The notes: generated by a model not told the origin, from the sequence alone. Positions 1-10,371 are shown, counted from the first letter of the stretch. The stretch is 64,000 nt of DNA from Mesomycoplasma ovipneumoniae (GCF_024758565.1 NZ_CP079199.1:549501-613500), one strand, 5' to 3'. Made by a program: numbers and translations.

Positions 1-1589
1 ATGAAATTCAAAAGTTAATTGACTTAAATTCACATGAAGAAATTTATAATATTTTAATAAATTCCTCAAAATTTAATCTTAACTTTCCTGAAACTCAAAT
101 TTTAGATTCCTGAATTTTTAAGTATGATTTTCCAACTATTCCTGAGTTTTCCAAAAGGACTTTGACTCCAATAACACTAGAAAATAACACAAATACTCGT
201 GCTTTTTTTGAAAATAATCAAGAATTTATGTTTTTTGTAAAAAATATTTTAGCCTTACCTAAAGAAGAAGCTCAAAAATACCTTAGAATCCTTTTTAATT
301 CCCTTGCGGAAATAAAATCTGATACTTTTGATGATAAAGAGCAAAGTTCTGAAACTCAAAGTCTTGATTCAACCCCCAAAAATGACACTATTAGTGAGAC
401 TGCCACCCCACTAGCAACTCAATTTCAAGAAACAGAAACTGAAAATTCTGAAAACAGCACAAATTCTCAAGATTCTGAGCAACCCCAAAATCAAGGAAAC
501 CAACAACAAAACACAGAAAATCCAGCCCCTGATACTAATTTAGCCCCAGAAACTAAGAGTATTAATGATAAAATTGTTTCAAATCTTCAAAATCAGTATT
601 TAATTAAGGGATTTAATGACTTAATTTCTAAAATTGAGGCTTTAAACGAAAAAAACGAACAGCCAAAAGCGGAATTAAATGCTCAAACATTTTCTGATTT
701 ATTTATAGAAACTTATAAAGATAATAATTTAGTTAAGCAATTTGAAACACTTGGCGAAAATCTTTCTTATAAAATTGTTTTTCTAGCCAATCAAGAATCA
801 GAACAAATCGATTCTGATGGGCAAAATTCAACTCCAACACCAGTTCAAGTCGCCGATCAAGAGACCTCTGAAAACGGTAATAATCCCCAAAAAGAGATTT
901 TTACATTAGGTTATTATTATATTTTTACTTCTGCTACAAATAATAAAATTGTTTTTAGAACACCAATTAATTCATTAAAATTAGATGTTTTTACACATCA
1001 AAATTCTCAAAGTGAAATTGAAATCTTGTCCAATGTTGTTTTAAATTTTCCACAAAAACTTTTAAAATTAGAACTTGATGAGTCTAATTTTGCAACAGCA
1101 CTTACATTTTCAAAAACTGCTGAGGAGATTCTAACTTCTGAATTTAATAATCAAGATAAAGATTTTAAACAAACATTAGAGAGTTTTAAAAAACTTTTTG
1201 GTTTTTCTACTTTTGTCCAAATTTATCCTTTATTAAATGGTAATGGTCTTGTATATAAAAAAGATAATGTTTTTAAGGATAAATTTGGAAATTTGAAAAT
1301 TAGATTTAGTGTAAAAAATCTAGATTCTAGCGAAAAATCTCAAATTTTTATTCCAAACATTGTAGATAATGATCAAAATAATCCTGATGGTTCAGTGCAA
1401 AATTCTCCTAGCCCTCAAGTTTCGCCTTCGCCACCAACCACACCACCGCAGACTCAACAACCTACAACTCAGACCGCGCAACACCAACTTAAAAATAATC
1501 TAGAGCCCTTTGTACCTGGACAAAATGAAGCAAAATATCCGCTTATTTTTACAGTAATTAAGCCAAATAGGCAGTTAAATCGAAATTAG
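1..1589 (+). CDS. P97-like adhesin paralogue, C-terminal part (5' end outside window)
   Basis: The frame starting at base 3 is open from the window edge to a TAA at 1587-1589, reading one TGA as Trp near base 108, so the real start lies upstream. The visible 528 residues carry an acidic, Gln/Asn/Ser/Pro-rich stretch (about residues 110-180), a folded central part, and a second Pro/Thr/Gln-rich stretch close to the C-terminus, like the low-complexity segments of P97-family cilium adhesins. The strongest argument is context: the next gene, 6 bases on, is a P102-like protein, and P97/P102 gene pairs are a hallmark of M. hyopneumoniae and relatives. No AAKPV-type R1 repeat is visible. Known family members are surface-exposed and processed by proteases; binding to cilia or host matrix here is inference. 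Confidence 0.7.
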
Positions 1590-1595
1590 GAAAAA

Positions 1596-4487
1596 ATGAA
1601 AAAAACTAAAATAGTAAAAAAAGTTTCACACACCAGATCTTTAATGATTATGGCGACTTGGCCTATCGCAATTGGTGCAATTTTAGGTTTCTCCTATTTG
1701 ACTTATTCGCTTGTTGAGTCAAAATATTTTGGTATTGTCGATCAGCGAGTTTTAGAGAAAACTGAAGTTAATCAAAGAGGGATTCAACTTTCAAATGAAG
1801 AATTTGAAAAAATTGTTGATCAAATGCAAATTGACGAGGATTTTTCTAAATATTCAGCCGAACAAATTCTCAATTTATCTCGTGATTCAGCGTCTAATTT
1901 TCATCTTACTACAATTTTTAATCTTGCCAATTTTAGTTCAAAATATCCTTTTTTAAAGCTTAATGTCAATCCTATTAATAAATCTGATGTTGAAAATGAT
2001 GATCTAGTTACAAAAGTTGTTAATAATAATTTAATTAACGTTGTTTTTTCAGCGCATGATCAATTTACAAATAAAACTTATTCAAAAGTTCACTCAATTC
2101 GTGGCTTCAATGGCAAAGGTGACATTCCATTTATAAACTTTAATATTGACCAACAAAAGTCCGCTTTTGTTTTACAAACAGCACAAATAAACCAAAAATG
2201 AAACGCATTTTCGCTTATTCAAGCACTAAATCATGAGTATAAAAATACAAAAGATGCTAAAAAAACTCTTGAAAAATTTGGTTCTTTTTTATTTTTAGAT
2301 TCAAATGATAATTTAGTAAATCTTCCTGAGGGTACCTATTTTGATTTTGAAACAGACTCATCCGGAAATATAATTTTTAAAAATATTGGCGACTCAACAG
2401 GTAATTTGTGAATTTCCTTTGGGATTTTTGACTCAAATAAAAATAAAATTCGCACATTTGATTTAAAAGTTTCAAATTTATTAGATTATGCACAAGTTAC
2501 AAATTATCTTAATAATTTAATTAAAACTAATGATGAACTTATCATCTTAAAAGACGAAAAAATTCAAGAAATTGTTGCAAAAAATGTATCTTTATCTACT
2601 TTTTTGGTGTCCCAAACCGATCATAACAGTCTCTTTGACATATCAAAATTACAAAATTTATTCACAAATTCCTCACCAAATTTTAATGTAAGATTGTTTG
2701 GGACAAATGTTCAAATGGACCGAGTTGGCGAAGTTGAACTTATGGTTCAAATCGATTTTAAGGCTAAAGAAATTGAAAAACTAACCCAAAATCAGTCAAC
2801 TCCTGAAAATTTAGGTGTATCAAATTTACAAAAAAATTTACCTGTCCAAGGGCAAAAAATGCTTAAAAATCAGGTATCTTTATTTCAAGATGTTGGCTCA
2901 AATAATTCTGAAAATTCAAGTCAAGAAAATTTAAATGATTCACAAACTCAAGAAAATTACCGTAAATTTAATTTTATTTACACTTTAAAACCTTTTACAA
3001 ACTTAGCACAAAGATATTTGGATTCTGTGATTAAGGATAATGATCTTTATATTGTTAGACAAAAGTTTAATTATTTAGATGGTGTTGAAATTATTAATAA
3101 TTTAAGGTCAATTAATGCTACTTTTTATTCTTTTCAAGAAAATAAAAACACAAGTAAAGGCTTAGAAATTGTTAATTTAGAAAGCAGTCCAACTTATGAT
3201 AGTTTAACTAGTCAAAGAGCAATTGTGACGTGATTTAAAGACTTTTTTAAAGATTCATTAACATTTCCGGCCTGAAAAAAAACTGACCAAAACAACAAAC
3301 CTGAGGAAGTTTTAGCAAAAATTTTTGCTAAAATGAATGATATAATTAACTCTAAGCAAATTTTTTCATACGGTGTTAAGTATAATTTATTTTTTGAAAA
3401 TTCTACTGGGCAATTAACAATAACAATCAGTATTTATGACAGGTTTAATAAAATTTTAGGTGAAAAAGATATAAAAATAGCCGGCTTGTCACCAGCAAAT
3501 CCTCAATTATTATTAGCCAAAGAAAATCAAGCAAGTTTTTTTATTGATGGATCTGGCGGATATAATTTTGACGAATCTAGTGAAAATAACTTATTTCACT
3601 CAGAAATCAGAGGTCTAAAATCAATTACAAACCCTCAAGTTTCACTTAGCCTTGACTCTTCAAAAATTTCCAATAAGAAAGTTAAACTTGTCAGAAATTC
3701 AGGAATTTTATATCCAAGTCTAAACGACATTTATTTAAAATTATTTTATAAAAGCGATGAAAATACTCAAAAAACTGTAGCTTTTGATGAAAATAATCCA
3801 TTTTTTTATTCATTTTCAGTCCAAAATAATTTAGAACCTAACCAATATAAAATTGTCCTTAAATTTATTACTGAAGAAAATGCAACTTCTGATCAACAAA
3901 CAAATCAAGAACCTAATTTAATTTGAGTTAAGAAAATAGCTAAAAAAAGCGATTTAACAAGCTTAAGTATAACAAATTTAGATTCAATTCCTGATAATAC
4001 TCCAATTTGGTTAATAGGTGTTTCAAAAAAAACAGACATTGAATCAACTAGCTCAGGTACAAACCAAAATGAAAAAATTATTGGTATTTTGCCTGTTGAT
4101 GAAGGTCAATTTACTAATTTTGTTCTTTCTTACAATGCTCTTAATGAGAATTCATCCTCAACTTCAGGAACTCAAGGTCAAAATTCTCAAAAGATAATTG
4201 TAAAAATTGCAACTTCAAAATCAAAAAATCAACCCCAAGTTGAGTTAGAAAAAAACTTTTGATCTACTCAGAATGCTTCTCCAACTCCTCCAGCAGCTCC
4301 AGCAGCTCCAACGACTTCAACTTCTTCAGCAACCCCAACAAAAAATTTAACCCTTTATTTCGGAGACCAAGAAAACAACAAAACCTCCGATAAATCAGAG
4401 GTTTTGTTTAGATTTTTTATAAAATTTAATAACCAATTTTCCAAAAAAGAAGATTTTGAAAAAGCCTTTGAAACAGCATTAAAATAA
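1596..4487 (+). CDS. P102-like adhesin paralogue
   Basis: Continuous frame of 963 codons from ATG 1596 (preceded by AGGAAAA) to TAA 4485-4487, reading TGA at 2199, 2403, 3231, 3273, 3924 and 4260 as Trp. Residues about 15-40 form one strong hydrophobic N-terminal membrane segment after a Lys-rich start, as in P102 proteins; the rest is a large extracellular-type region ending in an Ala/Pro/Thr/Ser-rich linker (about residues 890-910) and a short folded tail. It lies 6 bases after the P97-like gene and is almost certainly cotranscribed with it. P102 paralogues of this clade are cleaved at the cell surface and bind host molecules; the ligand here is unknown. The stop lies 2 bases from the converging clpB stop. 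Confidence 0.75.
4378..4407 (+). terminator. Perfect hairpin inside the 3' end of the P102-like gene
   Basis: Bases 4378-4387 (acaaaacctc) pair perfectly with 4398-4407 (gaggttttgt) around a 10-base loop, followed by a T-rich run. It lies about 80 bases before the stop codon, within codons, so it may act as an early terminator or an mRNA 3' stabiliser. Confidence 0.4.
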
Positions 4488-4489
4488 AA

Positions 4490-6565
4490 CTATTTTTCTT
4501 TTTCCAAATATAGATTATTTTGTTTATAGGACAATCTATATTTTGAATTTTCTGTTATTTCTTTTGTAACTATTTTTTGAGCAATAAAACTTTCTATATT
4601 TTTTTTGATAAATCTTTTGATAGGACGAGCACCAAAATTTTTATCATAACCAGATTGAATAATTCAGTCAATAACAGAATCATTAAAATCTATCTCAAAA
4701 TGATTTTCTATTAATCTTTTTTTGAAAATATCAAGTTCTAAGTGGATAATTTCAGAAATTACCTCGTGATTTAAAGGGTTAAAGACAATAATTTCATCAA
4801 TTCTATTAATGAATTCAGGTTTTAAATACATTAATAATTCATTTTTGATGTTAGATTCATCAATTTTTTTAGCCTCAATAATTTTGTTAGCGCCAATATT
4901 TGAAGTTAAAATAATAATTGTGTTGCGAAAATTTACTTTTATAGATTTGCTATCAACAAGCTCGCCGTTATCAAGAATTTGTAAAAAAATATTAATAACT
5001 TCAGGATGTGCCTTTTCAATTTCATCAACTAGAACAATCGAATATGGATTTTGTCTAATTTTGTTGGTTAAAATTCCACCTTGTTCAAAACCAATATAAC
5101 CTGGAGGCGCACCAATTAGTTTAGAAACGCTATGTTTTTCCATATATTCTGACATATCAAGGCGAATAATTTGATTTTTATTGTCAAATAAATTTTGTGC
5201 AAGTGCGCGAGCAACTTCAGTTTTTCCAACACCAGTAGGTCCTACAAATAAAAAGGATGCAATTGGTCTTTGTTCGTCATTAATTTTTGCCTTAAATCTT
5301 AAAATGGCCTCTGAAACTGATTTTAAAGCTTGATTTTGTCCTTTAATAACTTTTCTAAGATTTTCCTCTAAATTAATATATTTTTGACTTTCGGATTCTA
5401 AAAGTTTGCCAATTGGAATTTTAGTTCAATTTGAGACAACTTTTGCAATATGATTTTCATCAAGAACGTTTGAAAATTCAGTTTGTTTTTCCTTTAAATT
5501 TTCCAATTCTTCCATAATTTTAGGAATTTTTACATACTTGATTTGCGAAGCGCCCTGATAATCGCCTTGGTCCATTAGTGTGTTTTGCTTGTGTTTTAAT
5601 TCTTCGACTTTTGTTGACAAATTTGCAATTTTTGAAGCTAAATTTCGCGAGTCGTTTCATTCCTTTTGCATTTGATCAACCTGATTTTCAACCTCAATTA
5701 TTTGTTTTTTGAGATCTTCATTGTCCGAATTTGTCGAATTAATTTCCATCATTTTCAAATTAATTAATTCACGCTTTGCTTTTTCTAGTTTTTCTGGTTG
5801 GTAATTAATTTCCACTTTTAAAGAAGCAGCAGCTTCATCAACTAAGTCAATGGCTTTATCGGGCAAAAAACGGTCAAAAATATATCTGTTTGCCATTTTT
5901 GCAGCAAAAATTAAAGCTGAGTCAAGAATTTTTACCTGGTGAAAATTTTCAAATCGCTCCTTAATTCCGCGCAAAATATTGATGGTATCAACAACTGAAG
6001 GTTCTGAAACCTCAACTTTTTGCATTCTTCGTTCGAGCGCTCCATCTTTTTCGATATAAAGTCGATATTCAGAATTTGTTGTTGCGCCAATTAATTTAAT
6101 TCCACCTCGAGCCATTATTGGTTTTAAAATATTAGCAAAATCCATTGAATCAGATCCAGATGAACCTGTTCCAATTAATAAGTGGATTTCGTCAATAAAA
6201 ATAATAAGTTCATCAGATTTTTGTTCAATTTCAGTTAAAATTGCCTTAATTCTTCGCTCAAATTCACCTTTATATGAGGCCCCAGCGAGAATACTTGTAA
6301 GGTCAAGTTCAAAAATTTGCTTATTTTTTAAATTATCAGGAACTTGTCCTGCAATTATTTTTAGTGCCATTCCTTCAACAATTGCTGTTTTTCCAACACC
6401 GGGATCACCAACTAAAACGGGGTTATTTTTTGTCTTTCTTGACAAAATTTTTATAATTCTTCTAATTTCAGAATCTCGCCCAATTACTGGTTCAATTTTG
6501 TTTTCTTTTGCTAATTTAGTTAAATTTCTTGCATATTTTTCAAGATTTTCGAGTTTAATTTCCAT
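4490..6565 (-). CDS. clpB: ClpB-type AAA+ disaggregase lacking the N-domain
   Basis: 691 codons from ATG 6565 to a TAG at 4490-4492; several in-frame TGA codons are read as Trp. Order: first AAA module with Walker A GDPGVGKT (residues 53-60) and Walker B IIFIDE (about 121-126), a coiled-coil middle region (about 230-370), second AAA module with GPTGVGKT (about 438-445) and VLVDEIEKAHP (about 510-520). The usual Clp N-domain of about 150 residues is absent, so the protein resembles the short ClpB form and other mycoplasmal ClpB. Known role: with DnaK it pulls polypeptides out of aggregates using ATP. Single gene, divergent from tpiA, with a CIRCE-like operator and TATAAT upstream, so heat-shock control by HrcA is likely. 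Confidence 0.95.
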
Positions 6566-6609
6566 TTTTTTCTTCCTTATTTTTATTTTTTTACATTAAT
6601 GCAAAAACA

Positions 6610-6615
6610 ATTATA
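6610..6615 (-). promoter_or_regulatory. clpB -10 box
   Basis: TATAAT on the minus strand, 45 bases before the clpB ATG and just downstream of the CIRCE-like repeat, so a bound repressor would overlap the -35 region. Confidence 0.6.
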
Positions 6616-6623
6616 ACATATTT

Positions 6624-6650
6624 TTGTCACTCGTAGCAATTAAGTGCCAA
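6624..6650 (-). promoter_or_regulatory. CIRCE-like HrcA operator upstream of clpB
   Basis: Minus strand reads TTGGCACTT-N9-GAGTGACAA. The CIRCE consensus is TTAGCACTC-N9-GAGTGCTAA: same 9-9-9 spacing, with two mismatches in each arm. HrcA control of clpB is known in several mycoplasmas. hrcA itself is not in the window. Confidence 0.75.
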
Positions 6651-6710
6651 AATTTTTTTATCTAAAGTAAAAACTTAAAAAATAACGCTATTATTTTGGC
6701 TAATTTATGT

Positions 6711-6716
6711 TATAAT
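6711..6716 (+). promoter_or_regulatory. tpiA -10 box
   Basis: TATAAT preceded by an extended TG-like context, only 13 bases before the tpiA ATG. There is no Shine-Dalgarno sequence between them, so the message may be leaderless or nearly so. Confidence 0.55.
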
Positions 6717-6729
6717 TTTTACTTATATC

Positions 6730-7542
6730 ATGAAAAAAATTGTTATCGGGAATTGAAAAATGAATCAAATCAGAAAGGAATTTTATGATTTCCTTTTTGA
6801 ATTTGACGCGCTTTTTAACAAAAATCCAAAAAAAGTCGCTAAAACAATGGAGTTTGCGATTGCCCCTCCTTTTACTTTATTAAGTGAAATTTCTAAATCT
6901 CAAGTTAAAACATTAAAAATAGCTGCTCAAAATGTTAGCCAGTTCGAATCTGGAGCTTACACAGGTGAAATTAGTGCTAAAATGTTAAAGGATTTAGGTG
7001 TTAGCTACATAATAATTGGTCATTCTGAGCGTAGAATGTTTTTTAATGAAACTGATGAAGTTTTAGCTCAAAAAATTTCACAAGCACAAAAATACGATAT
7101 AACTCCCGTGTTTTGTGTTGGTGAAACATTAGAGCAATACGAAAATAAATTAACTAAAAAAGTTATAATTTCACAAATAAATGCTGTAAAACACGTGCTA
7201 AATTTCGAAAAAGCGATAATAGCTTATGAACCAATTTGGGCAATTGGAACCGGTAAAACAGCATCTGCTACAATTGCCAATGAAATTTCGTCCTTGATTA
7301 AAGAAGAATTTGGCAAAAATGTTAGAGTTATTTACGGAGGTTCTGTTAACTCACAAAATTATGCAGATTTTTTAAATTCAGAACTTATTGATGGTATACT
7401 TGTTGGTGGTGCATCATTAGATCCTAAACAATTTTATGAAATGGTAAAATTTTCTGATGCATGCCCAACAGATCCACTAAATTCTGGCATATTAGATGAC
7501 GACAGTTGTTGTGGATGCGATGATATCGATCTAGACGAGTAA
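6730..7542 (+). CDS. tpiA: Triosephosphate isomerase
   Basis: 270 codons from ATG 6730, chosen because it restores the family N-terminus KKIVIGNWKMN (TGA at 6754 read as Trp) with the substrate-binding Asn and Lys. The catalytic His lies in IIIGHSERR, the catalytic Glu in [14 protein letters not shown], and phosphate-binding glycines in YGGSVN and GILVGGASL. It interconverts glyceraldehyde-3-phosphate and dihydroxyacetone phosphate in cytoplasmic glycolysis, the main ATP source of these bacteria. Odd point: after the normal end near EMVKF there is an added tail of about 28 residues rich in Asp and Cys ([12 protein letters not shown] at the end). It lies between the clpB and rpsO control regions as a single gene. 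Confidence 0.96.
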
Positions 7543-7642
7543 TTTGCCTGATTTATTAGTTAAATTTATGCTTGGTTTTAATAGTTTCGCGAATTATTGC
7601 TAGGTTTAAATTTGTTACTTAATTATTTTTAAAGGAATTAAA

Positions 7643-7909
7643 ATGATTTCAAAAGCGAAAAAACAAGAATTAATTTTAAAATTTGGTAAAAACGCCAAAA
7701 ACACTGGTGATACAGCCGTTCAAATTGCAATATTAACTGAAGATATTGAAAAATTAAAAGTTCATTTTGAAAAAAATAAAAAGGACAAACACTCAATGCG
7801 AGGTTTTATTGCAAAGGTTAATAAACGTAAAAAATTACTTTCTTATTTAAAACAAAAAAGTTTTGAAACATATAAAGAGACAATCGAAGCTTTAAATATA
7901 CGTAAATAA
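7643..7909 (+). CDS. rpsO: 30S ribosomal protein S15
   Basis: 88 residues, the usual length of S15. Contains the family pattern of an N-terminal helix, the [15 protein letters not shown] segment and [20 protein letters not shown], which contacts 16S rRNA helices. SD-like AAAGGAATT precedes the ATG. Binds the central domain of 16S rRNA early in 30S assembly. Lies alone between tpiA and rnpB. Confidence 0.96.
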   Translation: MISKAKKQELILKFGKNAKNTGDTAVQIAILTEDIEKLKVHFEKNKKDKHSMRGFIAKVNKRKKLLSYLKQKSFETYKETIEALNIRK

Positions 7910-7945
7910 TTTTAAATTTTTATACCAAATATTTTTAAGATATGG

Positions 7946-7951
7946 TATAAT
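7946..7951 (+). promoter_or_regulatory. rnpB -10 box
   Basis: TATAAT 8 bases before the predicted 5' end of RNase P RNA. Confidence 0.65.
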
Positions 7952-7959
7952 TTAATTTT

Positions 7960-8305
7960 GCACAAGTCAACCGCTGGTATTTTTAAATTTTTAATTTAAA
8001 AATATTTGAGGAAAGTCCGCGCTAGCACTACCTGTGATGGTAGTAGTGTTCATGTTGGATCTAAAAAATCCAAGCCTAGACGACAAGTGCCACAGAGACG
8101 AGTTTATTTGTTACTCTAAATTTTTCATAATCATTGTTCACTCCTAATAAAAAATCCTAACAAATAAAGTGAAACGCGGTAAACTCCATGAGCTAGAAAC
8201 CTAAATTTTGGTAGGGGAATCCAATTTGGGAAACGAACTTAAATTGGAAGGTTTTAAAAAACCTAGATAAATGGTTGACTGATACAGAACGCGGCTTATT
8301 AGTGC
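7960..8305 (+). ncRNA. rnpB: RNase P RNA (type B)
   Basis: About 346 bases. Recognised from conserved blocks: GAGGAAAGTCCGCGC near 8006, a central ACAGAGACGAG segment near 8092, GTGAAACGCGGTAAACTCC near 8169, AGGGGAATCC near 8213, and the 3' block ACAGAACGCGGCTTA near 8284. The 5' GCAC and 3' GTGC can form helix P1 and set the ends. It is the catalytic RNA that removes 5' leaders from pre-tRNAs. Promoter and terminator both flank it closely. Confidence 0.95.
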
Positions 8306-8308
8306 AAA

Positions 8309-8334
8309 AAACAGCGAAAACTCGCTGTTTTTTT
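8309..8334 (+). terminator. Intrinsic terminator of rnpB
   Basis: acagcga / tcgctgt stem (8311-8317 with 8322-8328), 4-base loop, followed by a T run. Confidence 0.85.
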
Positions 8335-8486
8335 ATTTAAATAGACACTTTTTCTAAATTTTTGGTCATTTTTGTTTAGACTTCTAAAATCTTATTTATC
8401 ATAAAATAATTTTGTATATCACACAAAATCATCATTTTTAAAAATATATAAATCTCACAATTTTTGGATTTTTAATGATTTTATGG

Positions 8487-8492
8487 TACAAT
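8487..8492 (+). promoter_or_regulatory. -10 box of a short transcription unit
   Basis: TACAAT preceded by TTATGG, about 38 bases before the small ORF at 8525. The 150 bases between the rnpB terminator and this box hold nothing I can name. Confidence 0.5.
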
Positions 8493-8524
8493 TAAATGGT
8501 AAAAATTTATGGAGGTTAAAAACA

Positions 8525-8653
8525 ATGAGATCGAGGAACATCTTAAATTGAGTTAAAATTAAAATTTTAAATTGATGGTCTTCAGTGGTCAAAGTTGACG
8601 AAATTGTTGTTTTGTTTATAAAAATTTTACATCTTGTCGTCGTTGATCACTAA
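8525..8653 (+). CDS. Candidate 42-residue micro-protein
   Basis: ATG preceded by a strong GGAGGT Shine-Dalgarno at 8 bases, 42 codons with TGA read as Trp twice, stop TAA 8651-8653. The product is basic at the N-terminus, Trp-rich in the middle and hydrophobic at the end (FIKILHLVVV). It has its own promoter and terminator. secE sits near rplK in many bacteria, but nothing here matches SecE convincingly. Function unknown; coding is supported only by the SD and the ORF. Confidence 0.4.
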
Positions 8654-8661
8654 TTTAAAGG

Positions 8662-8688
8662 AAAAAGCCACACGTTGTGGTTTTTTTA
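8662..8688 (+). terminator. Intrinsic terminator of the 8.5-kb short transcript
   Basis: CCACA-CGT-TGTGG stem-loop extended by A/T pairs and followed by seven T. Confidence 0.8.
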
Positions 8689-8721
8689 GTCCAAAAATTA
8701 TTTAATAAATAATTTTTGTGG

Positions 8722-8727
8722 TATAAT
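8722..8727 (+). promoter_or_regulatory. rplK-rplA -10 box
   Basis: TATAAT preceded by TTTTGTGG. The segment aataatttttgtgg is repeated directly just downstream. Confidence 0.65.
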
Positions 8728-8734
8728 TTTAAAT

Positions 8735-8799
8735 AATTTTTGTGGAAGGTTTAAAACCGTTAACCACTAAGAGAACTAAAAAAATAAAGGATGCTCGAA
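8735..8799 (+). promoter_or_regulatory. Structured leader of rplK-rplA
   Basis: The leader contains ggtttaaaacc (a small hairpin) enclosed by gtgg ... ccac. In many bacteria L1 represses this operon by binding its leader; a similar role here is inference. Confidence 0.4.
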
Positions 8800-9243
8800 A
8801 TGGTAAAAAAAAATGTAGTTAGAGTTGCAAAATTGCAATTCAATGCCGGCCAAGCAAAACCCGGGCCAGCTCTTGCAGGTCTTGGTATTGTAATGCCTGA
8901 GTTTACAAGAAAATTTAACGATGAAACAAAAAATCGTGGAAGTGAACCAGTTCCTGTAAAAATTACTGTTTTTAAAGATAAAAGCTTTGAATTTCAGTTA
9001 TTTACAAGCCCAACTTCTTATAAAATTAAACAAGCTGCTAAAATCGAATCTGGATCTAAAAAATCTAAAGCTGAAAAAGTAGCTAAAATTACTCTTGAAC
9101 AACTTAAAGAAATTGCAGAATATAAATTACCAGATTTAAATACTGATAGTATAGAAAAAGCAATTCTTACAGTTTATGGAACCGCCAAACAAATGGGCGT
9201 TGAAGTTGAAGGTATCGAAGAATTTCTACAAGGAGTAAAATAA
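8800..9243 (+). CDS. rplK: 50S ribosomal protein L11
   Basis: 147 codons. I choose ATG 8800 rather than the in-frame ATG 8791, because AAAGGA lies 9 bases before 8800 but abuts 8791. Residues AKLQFNAGQAKPGPALAGLG form the conserved N-terminal proline-rich domain; the C-terminal domain (TLEQLKEIAEYKLPDLN) binds the GTPase-associated region of 23S rRNA. Factor binding and stringent-type signalling pass through this protein. Its stop overlaps the rplA start by one base (TAATG), so translation is coupled. Confidence 0.95.
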   Translation: MVKKNVVRVAKLQFNAGQAKPGPALAGLGIVMPEFTRKFNDETKNRGSEPVPVKITVFKDKSFEFQLFTSPTSYKIKQAAKIESGSKKSKAEKVAKITLEQLKEIAEYKLPDLNTDSIEKAILTVYGTAKQMGVEVEGIEEFLQGVK

Positions 9244-9938
9244 TGAAAAAAATTTCACGTAAATTAGCTCAGTCTCGTGAATTAGTTGATAAAAATCATT
9301 ATTATTCACTTGAAGAAGCAATGGAATTGGTTAAAAAAACATCATATACTAAATTTTCTGGCTCTGTTGATTTAGCTATTCGACTTAATTTGGATACTCG
9401 AAAAGCTGACCAACAATTAAGAGGTTCTGTTGTTTTACCTTATGGAACCGGGAAATCTGTGCGTGTGCTTGTTGCAACAGATTCTTCAGAGGTAGCAACT
9501 AAAGCCAAAGAAGCAGGCGCTGATTTAATTTATTCAACAGCTGAACTTGAACAAAATTTAAAAATTGATAATTTTGATTTCGATGTTATTGTTGTTGAGC
9601 CTAAATTAATGCCAGTTTTAGGAAGATACGGGAAAAAATTAGGACCAAAAGGACTTATGCCTAACCCAAAAACAGGTACCGTTACCCCAACACCAGAAAA
9701 AGCTGTGGCTGAAATTAAAAAAGGTAAAGCAAATTATCGCGCTGATAAATACGGAATTATCCACTCATTAATTGGAAAAACCAACATGGAAGCCGATCAT
9801 TTAGTCCAAAATGCTAAAACCCTTTTACAATTAATTCGTAAATTGAAACCAAATTCAGTTAAAGGAAATTATTTCAAAAATTTAACAGTTTCTGCTTCTA
9901 TGGGTCCATCTATTAAAATTCGCTTCGACAATTTATAA
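9243..9938 (+). CDS. rplA: 50S ribosomal protein L1
   Basis: 231 residues, usual length. Signatures include the GSVVLPYGTGKSVRVLVATD segment, PKLMPVLGRYGKKLGPKGLMPNPK and the C-terminal TVSASMGPSIKI. Forms the L1 stalk that moves deacylated tRNA from the E site, and represses its own operon in many bacteria. Second gene of the rplK-rplA unit; a bidirectional-looking terminator follows. Confidence 0.97.
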   Translation: MKKISRKLAQSRELVDKNHYYSLEEAMELVKKTSYTKFSGSVDLAIRLNLDTRKADQQLRGSVVLPYGTGKSVRVLVATDSSEVATKAKEAGADLIYSTAELEQNLKIDNFDFDVIVVEPKLMPVLGRYGKKLGPKGLMPNPKTGTVTPTPEKAVAEIKKGKANYRADKYGIIHSLIGKTNMEADHLVQNAKTLLQLIRKLKPNSVKGNYFKNLTVSASMGPSIKIRFDNL

Positions 9939-9960
9939 TAAAAAATAACCTGTAAAATAA

Positions 9961-9989
9961 AAAAACCCTTTAAATTTAAGGGTTTTTTT
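9961..9989. terminator. Terminator between rplA and rpsT
   Basis: AAACCCTTTAAA / TTTAAGGGTTT palindrome with A run before and T run after, able to end both convergent transcripts. Confidence 0.85.
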
Positions 9990-10039
9990 ATTTTCAACTT
10001 CGAAAAAATTTCAAAATTTATTATTAAAATAAGAAGAGA

Positions 10040-10312
10040 TTAAACTGTTGTTTTTTGATGTTTATTAACAAACAAATGAAGTCTAGAAATTTTTCGTGAT
10101 GCTTTTCCTTTGTGAAAAACACCTTTTGATTTTGCTTTTGCAATTTCTTTGTGAGCTTTTGCAACTAATTCATTTTGATTTTCTGCATGACTTGTAACAG
10201 CTATTTTAGCCTTTTTGATTGCTGTTTTTACACGAGATTTAATTGCATTATTTCTTGCTCTTGCTTTTTGCATTTTGGTGATTGATTTAATTTTGGATTT
10301 TATATTTGCCAT
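10040..10312 (-). CDS. rpsT: 30S ribosomal protein S20
   Basis: 90 residues, almost all helical and very basic: starts MANIKSKIKSITKMQKARARN and ends with the RKISRLHLFVNK motif of S20. Binds 16S rRNA helices 9 and 44 in the body of the 30S subunit. Monocistronic, converging on rplA, with TATAAT at 10372-10377. Confidence 0.95.
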   Translation of the reverse strand: MANIKSKIKSITKMQKARARNNAIKSRVKTAIKKAKIAVTSHAENQNELVAKAHKEIAKAKSKGVFHKGKASRKISRLHLFVNKHQKTTV

Positions 10313-10371
10313 TTTTTTCCTATATTTATATATAATAGTTTATTTCAGACCTTTAAAAAACGGTACTAAAA

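Larger units (their letters stand above)
8499..8690 (+). ncRNA. Candidate short structured RNA with embedded micro-ORF
   Basis: A unit of about 190 bases with its own promoter (8487) and intrinsic terminator (8662-8688). Bases near 8581-8597 (agtggtcaa ... tgacga) can pair with 8635-8651 (tcgtcg ... ttgatcact) in a long interrupted helix. Either an uncharacterised small RNA or the mRNA of the 42-residue ORF inside it. I do not see SRP RNA, tmRNA or 6S RNA signatures. Confidence 0.4.

Noticed and set aside
8499..8690. SRP (4.5S) RNA or tmRNA at 8.5 kb
   Set aside because: The conserved SRP tetraloop region and tmRNA tag or tRNA-like ends are not found.
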